From Bacteroidales bacterium (GTDB lineage: Bacteria > Bacteroidota > Bacteroidia > Bacteroidales > UBA12077), in the NCBI GenBank assembly GCA_030156305.1, contig JASGMZ010000156.1, positions 1 through 7,177 on the forward strand: a stretch of DNA of 7,177 bases, in the 5' to 3' direction. The translations under genes were made by a program, and so were the position numbers. Below are positions 5,989 to 7,177 of this stretch, piece after piece. The notes below the pieces were generated by a model. That model did no database searches and was not told the DNA's origin. It saw only the letters and a program-made list of their open reading frames with translations. Numbering within the stretch: position 1 is the stretch's first letter; each line of letters begins with the position of its first letter.

Positions 5989-6462
5989 ATGGCACAAGGC
6001 AATAAGTTAGAACGGTTAATGGAAGCAATTGACGGCATTGTAGCCGCCAACACATTAGAACAAAATGATTTATTTGGAGAAAATCCATTAACAAGGGATG
6101 TTATCGAGTTACTTGATATCCAAGAACAGGATCCTGAAAAATCATACGAGTTGTATTACAGAAATATTCAACCGTTTTTGAATTTATTCATTCCTAAGGA
6201 CAATGAAATAAATAGACCGATAAGAGAACTTGTTTGTATTCTTTTGACAGGGAAAGAGAAAAAAAATTTGACTTATGGTAAAAGGGGAGCGGATTCCCGT
6301 CAAGCCAAAACCCCGGATATGGAAAATCTGATAGAGGTTTTAATTGATTGGTCGACTACACCCAATGATTATTTTCGACTCTCCAATATTTTATTAAATA
6401 AAAACAAGGAGCTTGAATATATTCCTCAAGAGCGCTCCCTTGCGGATTATATACCAAACTAA
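5989..6462 (+). CDS. Unrecognised 157-aa protein, second gene of the HTH-protease operon
   Basis: I do not recognise a family. The protein is soluble and mostly helical by composition, with no signal peptide or membrane segment. Notable parts are an acidic stretch (DLLD-like, residues 38-50), a helix-rich YYRNIQPFLNLFIPKD segment, and a glycine- and lysine-rich basic loop (about 87-107, TGKEKKNLTYGKRGADSR) that could contact nucleic acid or be a flexible cleavage site. A C-terminal region (111-157) begins with MENLIEVLIDWST. The gene starts 15 bases after the protease gene, so the two are almost certainly co-transcribed. By position it may be the effector, the partner or the substrate of the protease. 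That is inference only. Confidence is high that it is a real gene and low for any function. Confidence 0.75.
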   Translation: MAQGNKLERLMEAIDGIVAANTLEQNDLFGENPLTRDVIELLDIQEQDPEKSYELYYRNIQPFLNLFIPKDNEINRPIRELVCILLTGKEKKNLTYGKRGADSRQAKTPDMENLIEVLIDWSTTPNDYFRLSNILLNKNKELEYIPQERSLADYIPN

Positions 6463-6495
6463 CTAAAACTTGATAATTTTCTAAATATCGTCAAT

Positions 6496-6846
6496 ATGGA
6501 AAGAGCGTTATTCTATGAGTATCTTATTCGTGCTGTTTATAAATGCGGCAGGACAAATAAACATGGAGCTGATGCAGATATCTATAGATGGATGTTATCT
6601 GTAAGTGACCGTTTTCCCAATATGGAAAATAGGGAATACAAACTTGGCGTGATGGTAGGCAAAGTTTCCGCTCATCTTTCGGAAGCACTCGGTGAAGCAA
6701 TTTCTCTTTATGGGAACAATCTTGAATTTAAGGCAAAAATTGAAAAATGTGTCAGTTATTTGAACGAACCTACGGTAGAAAAATTAAATAATTGCGTGGA
6801 TGAAACATGGGAAGCTTTTACCGAAATTGGATTAAAAGCCGAATAA
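6496..6846 (+). CDS. Unrecognised 116-aa helical protein, third gene of the HTH-protease operon
   Basis: I do not recognise a family. The predicted protein looks all-helical and cytosolic: helices around 2-17 (LFYEYLIRAVYKC), 27-40 (ADIYRWMLSVSDRF), 48-72 (YKLGVMVGKVSAHLSEALGE), 75-89 and 93-112. It has three cysteines (C17, C85, C100) with no metal-binding spacing, and a mildly acidic C-terminal third. There is no signal peptide. It starts 33 bases after the 157-aa gene with no terminator between, so it belongs to the same operon. A small helical protein after an HTH-protease and another small protein would suit an inhibitor, chaperone or immunity role, but nothing in the sequence proves it. 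Confidence 0.72.
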   Translation: MERALFYEYLIRAVYKCGRTNKHGADADIYRWMLSVSDRFPNMENREYKLGVMVGKVSAHLSEALGEAISLYGNNLEFKAKIEKCVSYLNEPTVEKLNNCVDETWEAFTEIGLKAE

Positions 6847-6922
6847 CATCACTTTACAATAGAGCTATCGAGATTTTTAATCTGAACATTTATTTTCTAT
6901 CGAAGTAGAATTTTAAGGAATT

Positions 6923-6945
6923 AGACCTGAAGACATTCAGAGTCT
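6923..6945. terminator. Hairpin between convergent genes, possible terminator
   Basis: AGAC-CTGAA (6923-6931) pairs with TTCAG-GTCT (6936-6945), with one bulged A at 6941 and the loop GACA. It sits in the 161-base gap between the plus-strand operon (ends 6846) and the minus-strand gene (ends 7008), where terminators for both directions are expected. The T tract that follows (GCATTATTTTA) is weak. Confidence 0.45.
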
Positions 6946-7007
6946 GCATTATTTTACCACTGTTGCATCATAAGAGTCTAGATGTTACGGTTATGATTCA
7001 TCATTCG

Positions 7008-7177
7008 TTAGTTGAGCAGCTTGCGAAATACAAAGTAGGCGAATATGCTCAGAAATATTCCGGTTATTGATCCAGCGAAAAATAACCGAAATATTGTGCT
7101 GCCGGGGGCGGTCGTTTTTTCTTTCAATTCCTTATTCTCATCGACCAGAGTTTTTACCGTGTGCTGCAGGTTGGTGT
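7008..7177 (-). CDS. C-terminal part of a membrane-anchored protein (runs off the window)
   Basis: Only the last 55 residues are inside the window; the gene enters from the right on the minus strand and stops with TAA at 7010-7008. The visible part has a charged, coiled-coil-like stretch (LQHTVKTLVDENKELKEK), a short Gly/Pro hinge (TTAPGST) and one transmembrane helix (FRLFFAGSITGIFLSIFAYF) followed by a short basic tail (VFRKLLN). A coiled coil with a C-terminal anchor is a plausible end for a mobilisation or relaxase-type protein of Bacteroides elements, but this segment alone cannot show that. A broken relative of this tail lies at 2793-2885. It converges with the HTH-protease operon. Confidence 0.65.
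   Translation of the reverse strand, partial: TNLQHTVKTLVDENKELKEKTTAPGSTIFRLFFAGSITGIFLSIFAYFVFRKLLN

Noticed and set aside
4753..6462. A classical HigBA (RelE-type toxin plus HTH antitoxin) pair
   Set aside because: The HTH-protease protein resembles long HigA-type antitoxins, but the neighbouring 157-aa protein is too long and lacks RelE-like features, and no toxin gene precedes it within the gap.
7141..7149. TCGACCAGA, identical to 151-159, as the second attachment repeat
   Set aside because: It is only nine bases long, lies within the coding region of the right-edge gene (encoding LVDE on the minus strand) and lacks the tandem partner, so chance is more likely.

Overview
The window looks like one end of an integrated mobile element from a Bacteroidota (Bacteroides/Parabacteroides-like) genome. 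The evidence is the low-GC, Bacteroides-type codon use, candidate promoters of the TTTG / TAnnTTTG type, start codons with little or no Shine-Dalgarno signal, and a tyrosine recombinase carrying the active-site substitutions typical of this phylum. The host assignment is inference; no rRNA or marker gene is present.

Layout. (1) Positions 1-240 are an AT-rich leader. It holds phased direct repeats, a strong candidate Bacteroides promoter, a tandem 9-bp repeat at the predicted transcription start, and a six-codon leader frame. (2) Positions 241-1650 encode a tyrosine recombinase/integrase. (3) Positions 1651-2054 are non-coding and contain four small hairpins in a row (1732-1830), either an RNA, a terminator cluster or a transposon-end relic. 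(4) Positions 2055-2621 encode an intact ORF6N-domain protein. A broken second ORF6N copy follows (2622-2757), then a terminator-like hairpin, then on the minus strand a broken C-terminus of a membrane protein (2793-2885). (5) Positions 2924-4580 are a two-gene AbiE-type (type IV) toxin-antitoxin/abortive-infection module with overlapping genes. (6) Positions 4753-6846 are a three-gene operon: an HTH plus ImmA/IrrE-type zinc protease protein followed by two small proteins I do not recognise. (7) Positions 7008-7177 are the C-terminal end, on the minus strand, of a gene that runs off the window and ends in a coiled coil and a transmembrane helix.

How it fits together. The integrase would move the element, and AbiE and the HTH-protease operon are accessory cargo of the stability or phage-defence kind. 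The broken membrane-protein tail at 2793-2885 matches the tail of the gene at 7008-7177 residue by residue (F..G...GI.......F..RKL), and both lie on the minus strand facing a plus-strand gene. So the AbiE and HTH-protease cassettes sit between two copies of the same gene end. This suggests that the cargo arrived by insertion or recombination into a shared backbone. The best candidate for an undescribed system is the HTH-protease plus two-small-protein operon.
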